From Thalassomonas sp. M1454 (GTDB lineage: Bacteria; Pseudomonadota; Gammaproteobacteria; Enterobacterales; Alteromonadaceae), in the NCBI RefSeq assembly GCF_007097525.1, contig NZ_VKDD01000007.1, positions 60,262 through 124,261 on the forward strand: a DNA stretch of 64,000 nucleotides. The letters run 5' to 3'. The notes beneath the pieces were generated by a model. That model did no database searches. It had not been told where the DNA came from and saw nothing but the letters and a program-made list of their open reading frames with translations. The number at the start of each line of letters is the position of its first letter. Positions within the stretch are counted from its first letter, which is position 1. Position numbers and translations under genes: made by a program. Positions 1-10,838 of this stretch are shown piece after piece.

Positions 1-244
1 TAGTTAATATGTTACCAGCAAAGTTTGTGAGAGAATTTATTCCCATTGCATTGCTATATTTGTATGTACAACCCATCACCCCTTTGCTTACTGTATTTGA
101 TAAAAATTATATGAAAATTATATGAAAATTATATGAAAATTATGAGTGTTTTTTTTGATTTATTACTCTATGTCATTGTAACTTCAATAATAAATGCTTT
201 TTCTTTTTACACTCCAGCAATTCAATATTACAGAAGGGAATCTA
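1..244. other. Upstream region of the RHS gene, with an 11-bp tandem repeat
   Basis: No gene is visible here. From about 103 to 145 the unit AAAATTATATG is repeated almost four times in a row. The stretch is very AT-rich and lies about 100 bases before the RHS start, so it may belong to the promoter or act as a slippage-prone spacer. No clear -35/-10 pair could be chosen. Confidence 0.6.
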
Positions 245-3200
245 ATGTCGTCATCTGCCATTAGTGTATTTACACGTAACCACACAATTAAAACATTCAT
301 ATCGATTGTGTTTCTATTTTTTATAGGCACATTTCTCGCTCATGCAACTAATGATAAAATAAAGAACACGGACAAAGACCGTGTCGCGAATGAATATTTC
401 ATCGTATTAACAGATGCTGCAAAGCCAAAATATAACCAAGCATTGGCTGACATTTTCAAATCCATTCCCAAAGAGCTTATTGACAATGAAAAGGTCAAAG
501 TATTAAAGAAATACAAAAACATCAACTCTGCGTTCGTTAAAGTGCCAGATAACCTCGTTGAGTATTTGGTAGATAATGAAGACATTCAGTTTATTGAAGC
601 AAACCAGGTTTTAGAAGCTGGTCCATATATTCCACCTAGTGATGGTTTTGGGATAGGTATCCCTGAAGCGCCAGTAGAGGCAACAGGTTTCTTTGGTGAA
701 GAGGGATACGATTGGGCAGTAAATCGTATTATCCAACGAGAGCCATTGCCTTACAGTGACCCTTTCGATACAACGTTTAACAGTGGCTTGCCTATTGACT
801 TATTACACCCAGGTCAAGGTGTTGACGTATACGTGTTATCTACAGGTGTAGATGAATACCACTACTTATTCGAAGGTAGCGCTCAGCATATTTATACCGC
901 AAGTGATATTACGAACCAAACCCCTGGTGATGTAAATGGTTTTGGTACAATGGTTTCGGGTATCGTTAAGCAAGTGGTGAGCGATGCTAATATCAAAGCT
1001 GTCAAAATACTTAATGATAGCGGAAGTGGCCCGCTCAGTGCGCTTATTGAGGCATTAGATTACTTAGGGGATGGAGGTGACTCAACGATGTCACCAAATG
1101 CGATTATTCTCATACCGTATGGCTTTGGCGGACAAAACTACCTGATTGAAAGTCAAATAGATTTACTTTTTATACAAGGGCATACGGTTGTTGTCCAAGC
1201 TGGTAATTCCAATGCAGATGCATGTTCAGAAACACCTTCGTTTATAGGCAGTTCGATTACAGTTGGAGCAAGCGACATAAATGATGTTACTGCTCCATTT
1301 ACAAACTGGGGGGCATGTGTTGATTTGTTTGCTCCGGGCGTGGATGTGACGACATTTGCCCCCATTAATGACATAATAACAATTTCAGGTACAAGTCTTT
1401 CAGCGGCCTACGTAGCAGGTCTTGCAGCGTCATACACCTCTTCGTTACTGCCTGGTTATCCATATATAGGCGAAGTCAAAGATTTTGTTGTTTATAACGC
1501 AACGTTTGATGTTTTAAATTGGAATGAACCAATACATAGTTTGAGTCCTAATGTATTCTCATACATTGAAGAAGATGGCTCTCTGATGCATGAGCCTCCA
1601 GGTGACTTAAATCAGGTATATATATCAACATCTATCTCAACAGATAGTACATTCAGTATATCGTGGGATGAAATACCTTCAACTAGTTATTATAAAATTG
1701 AAGAAGTGCTTAATGGTGTTGGTGGTGGTTTTTCAACGTATTATATCAGTGATATAAATGGGGTTGTCACCAAAACTTATACGAATAAACCTGACGGTGA
1801 TTACAGTTATAACGTGCAAGCGTGTAATAACTATGGTTGCTCTAGTGTTGTTTCATCCGCGGTGATTACTGCCGATGCACCTGCGCCTGAAGATATTGCG
1901 TCTATTACTATCTCTACAGAGCACAGTTTGTCAGGTAGTTTTACCGTGTCTTGGGATGTATCACCTACAGCTACCGACTACTTTTTGAACTCGTCATTTA
2001 ACGGCGTATGGTCTGGGTTTGTTGATATAAATAATACTGTTTCTAAATCTTATACAAATAAAGCCAATGGTACGTATAAATATCAAGTTAAAGCATGTTC
2101 TCTAGGTGGATGTAGTTCAATTGTTGAATCAAACGAAATCGTAGTAGATGTTGAACTACCTGAGCCACCAGCGTATATAAAACCTTCTCAAACTACCGTA
2201 GAATCAGGGTACTTTAACGTTGGTTGGAGTAGCTCGGAAGCAGCAACCTATTATAAATATTCTTGGAAAAAAGATGCTGGCTCTTGGAGTTACGATCAAA
2301 ACTTTACGACTACATTTCGTAAATATTATGAGTACGTTGGTACCGGTAATGGTCAATATACTTATCGAGTAGCGGCATGTAACCTTGCTGGTTGCAGCGA
2401 TCATGTTGAATCAGTTCCTGTTACAATCACAAATACAGAGTTAAATCTTAACCTTGTTATAACAACAGCTAGAGCTTACATGATTCCTGGAAATGACTAT
2501 ATTAATATCACTTGGGAGAGCGCAACTGGCGGTAATGCAAATTTTTATATTACAGCTAATTATAATGGAAAATCAAAGACTATAATCACGCAAAACCCAG
2601 GGTCTTATAAATATTATCCAAAGGAGACAGGGACGTATACCTTTATTGTTCGAGCGTGTAATGATACTGGTTGCGGTTATAGTTTTAACGGGGCGGGAGG
2701 CGTTTCTTTTACTTATATACCTCCAATATGGCACGAAACTGGTGGTGATGTAGAGAATGACGGGCTTGTTAGTGCTAATGAACCGACTTCTGATTTAGTA
2801 CCTAGTCTACCTGCCCGAGCGGGTGTGAATACTGGTCAAGCAACTTATAGTATCCCCGTTGAACTCCCTCCGGGACGAAACGGAATGCAACCTAGCGTAA
2901 GTATTCAATATTCAAGTGGGCGAATTAATGGTGTTGCAGGGAAAGGCTTTGCTCTCTCAGCGACAGGGAGCATTCATTTCTGCTCTGCAACCCTTGCTCA
3001 AGATGTCGGCAATTTAGTTTCTTACGGGACTAATATACCGTCTAATGTAAGGCTTTGCTTGAATGGGCAAAGGTTAGTCAAAGCGCCAACGAGTAGCTCA
3101 AGTTATGGCATAAATGGCGCAATTTATCATACAGAGATTGATAATGGTATTGTTGTCACGCAAAGCGGTACAGCTAGTGAAGGGCTTGGTGACTCAGGTA

Positions 3201-6200
3201 TAACCTTTACAGTTAGTTACTTGGACGGACGTGTTGAGGGGTATGGATTAGAAGAGGCTTCTGTAGAGTCCGTCGCATCAGAATACGAATCTTCATGGCT
3301 ATTGAAATATCAATCCGATGTCACAGGTAAGAATAATATTACTTACAATTATTCATCTTATGGACTCCATGAAAAATTACTTACTAGTATTAATTATACC
3401 GGAGAAACAACTTTATTGAATGATGGTCCATCCAATATTATTTTTAATTATGAAACGAGGGGTGACAAATCGATAAAATATCGTTTTGGTCGTCAATTTG
3501 AAACGTCGCAACGATTAAGTAGGATAGATGTTAAGCACGATGCGAACATATTGCATAACTACCAATTTACTTACGGGGATGCCAGTATTGCGACTGGTTC
3601 AAGCTTGTTACGCTCAGTCACTAAATGTTTGGGCAGTTTAACAACTTCATGTTTACCTGAAACGAGCTTTAACTGGCAAGAAGACGACGTCACTTATGAA
3701 CCTAAGAAACTCTCGAATATAGACAGTAATGTTATTAACTTACACCCAACAGGTGACTTTAATGGTGATGGAATTCCTGAATCTATACAAGTATCAGAAG
3801 TTTCGAACGGGACGTTTAAAAAAGAACTAGTGACTATAGATTTAGGTGACCTAAATACTACTTCGTTAAAGGAATTGTCCACTGATGATGAGTACCGACC
3901 AAAATCACAAGGGTTAGTTGGAAGTTTTGATGTTAACTCTGATGGTATCACTGATTCTGTTTTAACAGAAGGCGCCGCTCATTTGATGAGGTTAAAATTT
4001 TACAGTGGAGGTAGTTATTTGGGTCAATATCTCACCGATATTAGCAGCGCATCTAATACTATCATTGATAAAGTAATGCATATTGATATTAATCAGGATG
4101 GGTTACTAGATTTAGTTGTTTCATACAACGTTAAAGGTTCTGGAAACAAGGCGAGCTTTTATATTAAAGGTTATCTTGCCCTAGGCCCAATGCCGGATAT
4201 TGATTATGACTATGCTGATAACAATGTACTATTAGCTGAGATAGTTGATTATGACCTCATCAACGAGGCAACAGATTTTAATACCGGATTGTACTACGTA
4301 GGCAAAGAGGTAAGATTCAATGATGATATTTACGTAGACCTTCTACTTTATCGTGATTATATAGATTACCAAGATATGGGACACAAAATACTATTGAGTT
4401 CAGGCTATTCTGATGAATATTTCTGGAATATTACAAGCTTTTCAAGCAAGTTCTCAGAATCGGGCTTGAATGAATTTCATCGCTGGGTAGACATTAATAA
4501 TGATGGACTTGTTGATTTTGTAAGTGTACGACCTGTAATAGAAGAGTTTTATCCATATGTTACATCCGATTCTCATATTCATAGCAATGAAGAAAATTAT
4601 AATGAAATACATAGTCAGACTTATCAACCACTCGACCTTAGTAGAACGAATGCTGATGGGGATCTTGTTTACAAGTATAATTCTGCAAGCGTATGGCGTT
4701 ATAGACTGAATAAAGGTGACGGAAGTTTCACTGATGGAGAAGATTTAATTGTAGACGATGCTACAAATAAATCTGTAAAAAAATGCCGCTTGCATTGGCC
4801 GGACGATATAACATATTATGGAGATTTGACGCCTGTTGTTGGTGACGATGAAGCATACGAAGAGGCATACGAAAATTATGATGGCACTTGTATACTTTCT
4901 AATAGTTTAGGAGATAGTGTTCTAAATGTTGCACTTTCACCGGTCTTAGGAAGCTTAATTCAGCCAACAGATATTAATCAAGATGGGCGAATGGAGTTAA
5001 CGATACCTAATGTAGCAGGAATAAACCATATTCAAGATGACCAAGTCTCTGATACTAAGACGCAAAATTTTGAAGTAAATCCGTATGAATTTTATTTCGA
5101 TGAAACAGAAGATAAATTCGGTTTAAGACCTTTAACTGGTTACTCAATGTTTTCAACCCTTGCTTCGGGATCTAACTCTATAGATATTAGCGGTGATGGG
5201 CTCACTGATTACATATATAATAACGTACAAGGAAATGCAGATACATCCTTTGAAGATGAAGGTGTTTATATATACGAAAACCTAGGTTCTGGTGGGACAA
5301 AGTTGCTCCCAGATACTCTTTTGTCAGTTAATAATGGCATGAATATCATTTCAGCATGGGAATATCACCCTTTACCAGAGGAGTTTGACCGTAATTCGAC
5401 TGAAGATTCACTTTATAGAACAAAGGCAGGCAATGACATAGAAGATGAATTTGGAGGTATTTACAGTTACCTCACCCCTAACTCCTTTGTCGTAAGTAAG
5501 TTTACTCAACGTCAAAATGTTGATTATTCCCCTAACATTGTTGAAAATGACTATAGTTACCAAGGTTTTGCCTACAACAAAGAAGGACGTGGTTCTAGTG
5601 GATTTCATTCTATAATTGTTGAAGATAAAATCAAGGAAATAAAGACAAGGACTGATTTTTTACAAACGTTCCCATTTACAGGTAAGCCTAAAGCTCAAGC
5701 TACTTATTTATCAGGTGTAAACATCAATTATTATAGCATAAGCTGCAATAATACATCTTACATTGCATGTACCACCTATGATTGGCGAGTAAACTCAAAC
5801 AACACTTCGAATATTTATCTTTACTCCAAAATCAGCAAACAAAGTGACTACGATGCGTCAGCGTACATGATAGTTTTGCCAGGTATGGAACCTGCCTACC
5901 CTTTATTATCGCAAAGCACGACAACTGTTACTGATATTGGTGAATTTGGCAATGTGAAAGTGCAAAACAATACACATTATGATGTAAACTACGGTACGAA
6001 TGAAATGATAACAACCAATGTGTACGATGAAACTGTTGGTTGGCCAAAGCTTAATTCAACAACAACCGTCTATAAGACTGTAACTTCTCGACATTCAAAT
6101 GATCCATTTGACCTTACTTTAGATGAAGAAAAAACCATTACTAGTGTACTTACAGACTATGATTTAAATGTAAGGAAACCTCAAAAAATTACAGTGAATT

Positions 6201-9200
6201 CGTCAGATGCCACACATATAAATAAAATAATTAATACAAACTATAATGCTTATGGTTTAGTTAATTGGTTTGAACAAGAAGGTCAAGTCTATAGCGTAGT
6301 TGATGGCACTCCAACACGTAACAGTATAAATGAAAAGCGTAAAACTGTTTTTACTTATACAAGAGATGGGCTAAGTGTGAGTGAAGACGGGCACCTTCCT
6401 TTGACTGTAACAAATGCGGAGTCGGAAGAAACATCATTTACTTATGATGTAACAACGGGGCAAGTGATTACTACTACACTTCCTACAGGTTTGCAAACCA
6501 GAAACTCATATGATGATTATAACCGAGTTAGAACTGTGGACACATTAGATTATTTAGGTGCAGCTTTAACTCCAACGACCTATTATGCATATAAATCTAC
6601 TCTTGATAATTCGGCTCCAAATTCAGCCTTTAGTCAGCGTATAACTCAACAAGTTGGTAGTCCAGATGTAACTGAATATTTTGATTATTTAAATCGTCCA
6701 GTACGTAGCAGTGTAGTTGCTTTTGATGAAAACTTAATCTTTAAAGACACTCAATATAACAATCTAGGCCAAGTGTCCTTTTCTTCAGTACCATATAAAG
6801 ATATTAATGGAGGAAGTGATCTGGGGAGTACCTATTATTGGGAACGATTAGGCCGATTAGAATATGTGGAAACTGATTCGATAATTGGTAAATCAAATAC
6901 TACGATTTTACATTCTGGCTTTGATAAAACAACCAAAGTGAATAGCGACCTAATTAACAGAACTTACAGCAATAGCTTAGGGCAATTAATGAGTTCTAGT
7001 GATGACAATTTTAATACTTCATATTTCTCATATGACAGTATGGGTAATCCTATCGTTATTGAAGATGTGAACGGCAACAAAATAAAAGCCAAATATAACG
7101 GCTTTGGCCATAAGATATATGTAGAAGATCCGAACCAAGGCACAACGTCTTATATCACGAACAGTTTCGGGGAAGTTGAATTTGAGACAGATGCTAACGA
7201 AAACACAATTGATTATGAATACGACCTACTGGGTCGACTTACAAAACGCATCATAAATTACAAAGATGAAGCATTAACTAATGAAATCGACAGTTTCATG
7301 TATGATACTAAGGGTTTGTTAAAACTTGAATGTAAGGGAACCATTACGTTAGAGAGTTGTAATGGTGATATGTATAAATTCTATGAATATGACTCTAATG
7401 GACGTGTTTTAAAGATAACCTCGACGATTGAAGGTAAATCGTATCCCGTTGAGTATCAATATGATACATATTACGGTCGCATAAAAGCGATTGTTTACCC
7501 GAACGACTTAACTCTAGAGTATCAATATGATAGTAATGGTTATCTGCTTAAAGAGGTGAATGCCCAAACCGGCTATGTATATCGGGAAATCAGGACAATG
7601 GATGCATGGCAAAACGTAACAGGGGACAAACTAACTAATGGTTTATTGTTTGGTGATTATCATTTTTCTGATAGCACAGGTCAGATGTTGACTAGTGAAG
7701 TAAAGAAAGGGAGTGAGTTTGGTGAATACAGGCACCATATTGGTTATACCGGTTTCGACCATTTAGGTAATGTCACAGACCAAACTAACTTTATGACGAA
7801 CCTTGTTGAACACTTTGACTACGATAGTTTAAATCGTTTAGATTCTAGCACACACGATAATGGAGGTGAGTATTGTACTGACAAACCAGAACTATGCACC
7901 GTAAATTATGATTATGATGCTTCAGGTAATATATCTGTAAAAAGTAATTACGCTACAGATTACCAGTATGGGGACTCAGCTAAAAACATAGGAAATGCAG
8001 GGCCTAATGCAGTTCACCAAGTCACTAAAATTAACGGGGCTGGAGCTGTTAACTTTACATACGATAATAAAGGAAACATGACTAGCGGTGATAACATGCT
8101 TGCCAAGTATAATGCTTTCAGTAAGCCTGTATATATAGATAAAAACGGAAGTGAAACTGAATTTTCTTATGGTGCAGATATGATGCGCTATAAAAAAGTA
8201 AATTTAGATACAGGCATTAGTACAATATATGTTGGTAAGTTGTATGAAGCGGATTATCAAAATGATAAACTTATTGCTTGGCGAGCTTACTTAGGTAAAG
8301 CAACCATAAAGTACGATGAAACTAATGCACATCAGCTAATTTACACTCATAGCGATAGGCTAGGAAATGGCACAACATTCACAAATCATGATGGTGAAGT
8401 ACTTAATAGGCAGAGTTACACTCCATTTGGTAAAGTTAGTGCTCAAGGCAGTACTTCGATCCTCACTAACCTGACAAACAGAGGTTTTACAGGACATGAA
8501 AGCCTAGATACTGCAGAGCTAGTTCATATGAACGGTCGGATCTACGATCCAAACCTTGGCCGTTTCATGAGTGTTGATCCGTTCATTCAAAGCCCGACAA
8601 ATACCCAATCTATTAACGCTTATTCGTATATTATGAATAATCCTGTGAATGGTACTGATCCTACAGGATATGAATGGGTCGAAGGGTGTATTGCAGATGG
8701 ACATGGTAACGATTGTGGAGCACCCTCAGGCGGAAATAGCAAAGGATGTGGTGGGTTTGGTTGCTTACCCGGCGAGCAACCTAGTGGAGCGTCTAAAGGG
8801 CAAATGACTGCCGCCGCGAATATTTGGGCTAATAGAGGCAAAATGGCGCCTTGGCTAACAGGAGAGTTCCACACAAAAAATCCTCAAATGCTATCTTCAT
8901 TTCAAGTATTTTTATTAAAATTAAGATTAGAGAGTTTAAATAGGACTTGGGAAAATTTAGAAGATGAACTAAATGGAATTAAGCCATGGGATAATAATAG
9001 AAAATATATAGACTTCGCTAATAAAGTAGGTAAAGAACTTAAGATTAACTTACGTAGGGCTGAAGTTAGCATAGCTAAAATAACTAATGGTGGGGTTGCA
9101 TCAGTTGATGTTGGTTATGGAACTCCAACTATTTTTTTAGATAAAGAAGCATTCGATTCTGTGTCATTTATAGCTGAAAATTTGTTCCATGAAAGTTACC

Positions 9201-9355
9201 ATATATTACAGAATGAAGATGATATGAACCCTTACGCAGAAATAGAAGCTCACCAAAAAGTACTAGAAAATAAAGAGGCTCTTAGACTAAGTATTTTTGG
9301 AATACGTAGAAACGAGGGCATGATTAAACATTATCAAGAAGAGTTAAAAAAGTAA
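245..9355 (+). CDS. Secreted RHS/SpvB-type polymorphic toxin with inactive subtilisin-like N-terminus and metallopeptidase tip
   Basis: The chosen start (ATG 245) follows AGAAGGGAA; an upstream ATG at 194 lacks such a site. Domains in order (residues from 245): signal peptide 1-40; inhibitor-I9-like propeptide about 50-125; proteinase-K-like S8 domain about 170-415; four Fn3-like repeats, each ending in a Cys-rich 'ACN..GC' motif, about 450-830; SpvB/TcdB N-domain from about 850; FG-GAP/VCBS-like calcium motifs (for example GDFNGDG, DINQDG, DINNDG) about 1170-1660; RHS/YD repeats about 2050-2760; RHS core (LGRFMSVDPF) about 2770-2810; then a tip of about 225 residues. The S8 catalytic Asp is Ser199 and the His is Phe233; only Ser384 in SGTS remains, so the protease is probably dead. 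The tip has HESYH near 9188 with a downstream Glu, as in zinc metallopeptidases. The stop overlaps the next start (TAATG). Export and toxin roles are family-based; the target is unknown. Confidence 0.9.
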   Translation: MSSSAISVFTRNHTIKTFISIVFLFFIGTFLAHATNDKIKNTDKDRVANEYFIVLTDAAKPKYNQALADIFKSIPKELIDNEKVKVLKKYKNINSAFVKVPDNLVEYLVDNEDIQFIEANQVLEAGPYIPPSDGFGIGIPEAPVEATGFFGEEGYDWAVNRIIQREPLPYSDPFDTTFNSGLPIDLLHPGQGVDVYVLSTGVDEYHYLFEGSAQHIYTASDITNQTPGDVNGFGTMVSGIVKQVVSDANIKAVKILNDSGSGPLSALIEALDYLGDGGDSTMSPNAIILIPYGFGGQNYLIESQIDLLFIQGHTVVVQAGNSNADACSETPSFIGSSITVGASDINDVTAPFTNWGACVDLFAPGVDVTTFAPINDIITISGTSLSAAYVAGLAASYTSSLLPGYPYIGEVKDFVVYNATFDVLNWNEPIHSLSPNVFSYIEEDGSLMHEPPGDLNQVYISTSISTDSTFSISWDEIPSTSYYKIEEVLNGVGGGFSTYYISDINGVVTKTYTNKPDGDYSYNVQACNNYGCSSVVSSAVITADAPAPEDIASITISTEHSLSGSFTVSWDVSPTATDYFLNSSFNGVWSGFVDINNTVSKSYTNKANGTYKYQVKACSLGGCSSIVESNEIVVDVELPEPPAYIKPSQTTVESGYFNVGWSSSEAATYYKYSWKKDAGSWSYDQNFTTTFRKYYEYVGTGNGQYTYRVAACNLAGCSDHVESVPVTITNTELNLNLVITTARAYMIPGNDYINITWESATGGNANFYITANYNGKSKTIITQNPGSYKYYPKETGTYTFIVRACNDTGCGYSFNGAGGVSFTYIPPIWHETGGDVENDGLVSANEPTSDLVPSLPARAGVNTGQATYSIPVELPPGRNGMQPSVSIQYSSGRINGVAGKGFALSATGSIHFCSATLAQDVGNLVSYGTNIPSNVRLCLNGQRLVKAPTSSSSYGINGAIYHTEIDNGIVVTQSGTASEGLGDSGITFTVSYLDGRVEGYGLEEASVESVASEYESSWLLKYQSDVTGKNNITYNYSSYGLHEKLLTSINYTGETTLLNDGPSNIIFNYETRGDKSIKYRFGRQFETSQRLSRIDVKHDANILHNYQFTYGDASIATGSSLLRSVTKCLGSLTTSCLPETSFNWQEDDVTYEPKKLSNIDSNVINLHPTGDFNGDGIPESIQVSEVSNGTFKKELVTIDLGDLNTTSLKELSTDDEYRPKSQGLVGSFDVNSDGITDSVLTEGAAHLMRLKFYSGGSYLGQYLTDISSASNTIIDKVMHIDINQDGLLDLVVSYNVKGSGNKASFYIKGYLALGPMPDIDYDYADNNVLLAEIVDYDLINEATDFNTGLYYVGKEVRFNDDIYVDLLLYRDYIDYQDMGHKILLSSGYSDEYFWNITSFSSKFSESGLNEFHRWVDINNDGLVDFVSVRPVIEEFYPYVTSDSHIHSNEENYNEIHSQTYQPLDLSRTNADGDLVYKYNSASVWRYRLNKGDGSFTDGEDLIVDDATNKSVKKCRLHWPDDITYYGDLTPVVGDDEAYEEAYENYDGTCILSNSLGDSVLNVALSPVLGSLIQPTDINQDGRMELTIPNVAGINHIQDDQVSDTKTQNFEVNPYEFYFDETEDKFGLRPLTGYSMFSTLASGSNSIDISGDGLTDYIYNNVQGNADTSFEDEGVYIYENLGSGGTKLLPDTLLSVNNGMNIISAWEYHPLPEEFDRNSTEDSLYRTKAGNDIEDEFGGIYSYLTPNSFVVSKFTQRQNVDYSPNIVENDYSYQGFAYNKEGRGSSGFHSIIVEDKIKEIKTRTDFLQTFPFTGKPKAQATYLSGVNINYYSISCNNTSYIACTTYDWRVNSNNTSNIYLYSKISKQSDYDASAYMIVLPGMEPAYPLLSQSTTTVTDIGEFGNVKVQNNTHYDVNYGTNEMITTNVYDETVGWPKLNSTTTVYKTVTSRHSNDPFDLTLDEEKTITSVLTDYDLNVRKPQKITVNSSDATHINKIINTNYNAYGLVNWFEQEGQVYSVVDGTPTRNSINEKRKTVFTYTRDGLSVSEDGHLPLTVTNAESEETSFTYDVTTGQVITTTLPTGLQTRNSYDDYNRVRTVDTLDYLGAALTPTTYYAYKSTLDNSAPNSAFSQRITQQVGSPDVTEYFDYLNRPVRSSVVAFDENLIFKDTQYNNLGQVSFSSVPYKDINGGSDLGSTYYWERLGRLEYVETDSIIGKSNTTILHSGFDKTTKVNSDLINRTYSNSLGQLMSSSDDNFNTSYFSYDSMGNPIVIEDVNGNKIKAKYNGFGHKIYVEDPNQGTTSYITNSFGEVEFETDANENTIDYEYDLLGRLTKRIINYKDEALTNEIDSFMYDTKGLLKLECKGTITLESCNGDMYKFYEYDSNGRVLKITSTIEGKSYPVEYQYDTYYGRIKAIVYPNDLTLEYQYDSNGYLLKEVNAQTGYVYREIRTMDAWQNVTGDKLTNGLLFGDYHFSDSTGQMLTSEVKKGSEFGEYRHHIGYTGFDHLGNVTDQTNFMTNLVEHFDYDSLNRLDSSTHDNGGEYCTDKPELCTVNYDYDASGNISVKSNYATDYQYGDSAKNIGNAGPNAVHQVTKINGAGAVNFTYDNKGNMTSGDNMLAKYNAFSKPVYIDKNGSETEFSYGADMMRYKKVNLDTGISTIYVGKLYEADYQNDKLIAWRAYLGKATIKYDETNAHQLIYTHSDRLGNGTTFTNHDGEVLNRQSYTPFGKVSAQGSTSILTNLTNRGFTGHESLDTAELVHMNGRIYDPNLGRFMSVDPFIQSPTNTQSINAYSYIMNNPVNGTDPTGYEWVEGCIADGHGNDCGAPSGGNSKGCGGFGCLPGEQPSGASKGQMTAAANIWANRGKMAPWLTGEFHTKNPQMLSSFQVFLLKLRLESLNRTWENLEDELNGIKPWDNNRKYIDFANKVGKELKINLRRAEVSIAKITNGGVASVDVGYGTPTIFLDKEAFDSVSFIAENLFHESYHILQNEDDMNPYAEIEAHQKVLENKEALRLSIFGIRRNEGMIKHYQEELKK

Positions 9356-10005
9356 TGGCTGTAAATTTATTTAAAACATCAATGATATTTTTTATTATCC
9401 TATTGATAATAATCACCTCTATTTATGGAAGTCGGTTTCTGGGCAATGATGCATTTCTGAGCTTAGATGAGACAGAGTTTAATCATTTTAGAGTCGTTGT
9501 TAATGATGAAAATGAAATTAGATTGGCTTTTGAGAAAGATGTATATGGCTCAAATAACCTACTATACATCAATATATATAAAAACGAGTTTAATTGGACT
9601 GATTTTCAACAAGAAATAGCTCAATTAACTACCACTAATTACTGGAAAGAATATAGCATCTTGAGTTCTCAAAAAGAGATTTATGTATCAATATTGGACT
9701 CCAAACTTGATAGGTGTGATAAAATAAGGGCCCAGAGAATTCGAAAGCTATATGTCATTGTTACGTCAGAGCAAGGATGTGAGGAAAAACACTACAATCT
9801 TGATAAGTTGTTTAATGAGTCAAATTTTGAAGCATTCTTCGACCAAAAAGAAGCTGTAATGAAACTCGCGGCAAAATTAGAGAAAGAAAAATATAATTAT
9901 GTTGGTTATAGGCAATACAACTGTTTAAATCGAGATAACTTAGACAAAACTTTTTGTAAAGAGTTAATGGAATACTCACAAGAAATTAACGTCGACATTA
10001 ACTAG
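9355..10005 (+). CDS. Probable immunity protein for the RHS metallopeptidase tip
   Basis: I do not recognise a named family. The protein has 216 residues with one hydrophobic N-terminal segment (about residues 9-26) that can act as an uncleaved anchor, followed by a soluble, charged domain with several Cys. Its ATG overlaps the stop of the RHS gene by one base (TAATG), the usual arrangement for a tip and its immunity gene. The anchor suggests the soluble part sits outside the inner membrane, where it could meet a toxin acting in the periplasm. Immunity is inferred from position only. Confidence 0.7.
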   Translation: MAVNLFKTSMIFFIILLIIITSIYGSRFLGNDAFLSLDETEFNHFRVVVNDENEIRLAFEKDVYGSNNLLYINIYKNEFNWTDFQQEIAQLTTTNYWKEYSILSSQKEIYVSILDSKLDRCDKIRAQRIRKLYVIVTSEQGCEEKHYNLDKLFNESNFEAFFDQKEAVMKLAAKLEKEKYNYVGYRQYNCLNRDNLDKTFCKELMEYSQEINVDIN

Positions 10006-10012
10006 TTGACAT

Positions 10013-10050
10013 TAACTAAGCCGGTAATTTAACAATTATCGGCTTAAATT
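10013..10050 (+). repeat. Cassette-end palindrome, copy 1
   Basis: AAGCCGGTAAT, 6-base spacer, ATTATCGGCTT, directly after the RHS immunity gene. The same palindrome follows other cassettes (about 10198, 18617, 22612 and 24010). It may be an intrinsic terminator, since an AT-rich run follows, or a recombination site. Confidence 0.75.
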
Positions 10051-10179
10051 TTATTAGTTCAGACTAGAGCTGACATAATTGAAAGCCGAATAGTTAACTC
10101 CTCCGTGAGTTAACTTTTTTGTTGAGGGATATAAAGTTGTGAGTTTTACTTTGTAAATAAGGCCTATCTAAGCTTTGTA

Positions 10180-10240
10180 AAATTAACTAGCCTCCCAATG
10201 TAACTAAGCCGATAACTTAATGATTATCGGCTTGGTAATT
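10180..10240 (+). repeat. Cassette-end palindrome, copy 2, with conserved left flank
   Basis: The left flank AACTAGCC.CCCA.TGTAACT is shared with the copies at 22598 and 23994, followed by AAGCCGATAAC, 6 bases, ATTATCGGCTT. It lies between two convergent cassettes and belongs by orientation to the plus strand, although no plus-strand cassette remains directly before it. The 10,006-10,309 interval otherwise holds no gene. Confidence 0.75.
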
Positions 10241-10309
10241 GTCAGATCATGTTTGAGCTACTACAGATGAATATATCGATGTATCTTCTCTAACTTGAGC
10301 AAATGAAAA

Positions 10310-10750
10310 TTAGTCAATATCAATTAAAACTTCATTACTCTCTATACAGTTTTTTAGCGACCAATTAGATTTACAAAATTTCCCCTTCACCTTATATTTT
10401 CCTGGCGGCAAAATATAAAATGTTTTTAACTCGAATTTTGAAAATTTGAATCCACCGATTTCTCTATAGTCTAAAGCTAATTTAGATGGAGTTCGTTTAG
10501 CGTCAAGGTGCCCGTCAAAACTAAATATTTTACCGTCTAAATTTTTTATATTAAAAGATACCTGTCCTGAACGTCCAATATGGAAATAAGCATCCAATGT
10601 TATTCGTTTTTGTTCATTATTCTCGATTATATAGATAATCCCTTAGTTTGACTTAACAAGACTTAGCTCCAAGGCACTCACCGATTTTATACCAACTAAA
10701 ACGCTAAAGAGAAAAATCTGAATAAATTTCTTACTCAACATAAATGCCAT
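10310..10750 (-). pseudogene. Exported immunity-like protein broken by one nonsense codon
   Basis: Reading from ATG 10750 (or 10741) gives a clear signal peptide (MLSKKFIQIFLF... ending near SVSA), then a TAA after 'LVKSN', and then in the same frame an uninterrupted reading to the stop at 10310. Without the TAA the product would be about 146 residues. The downstream part alone could start at TTG 10597 (95 residues) but would lack the signal peptide. It is the last gene of the minus-strand cassette that begins at 12131, so it is probably a decayed second immunity gene. No family is recognised. A sequencing error is possible. Confidence 0.6.
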
Positions 10751-10838
10751 TGTTCATTCTCCGTTTTATTTCTATCACCGTAAGCGTATCGGGAACGGCA
10801 CCTAGCCCTGCTATTAACCAAATATACGACTATGTATT

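Noticed and set aside
103..145. Short tandem repeat as a CRISPR array
   Set aside because: The units are 11 bases and directly joined with no spacers, and no cas genes are near.
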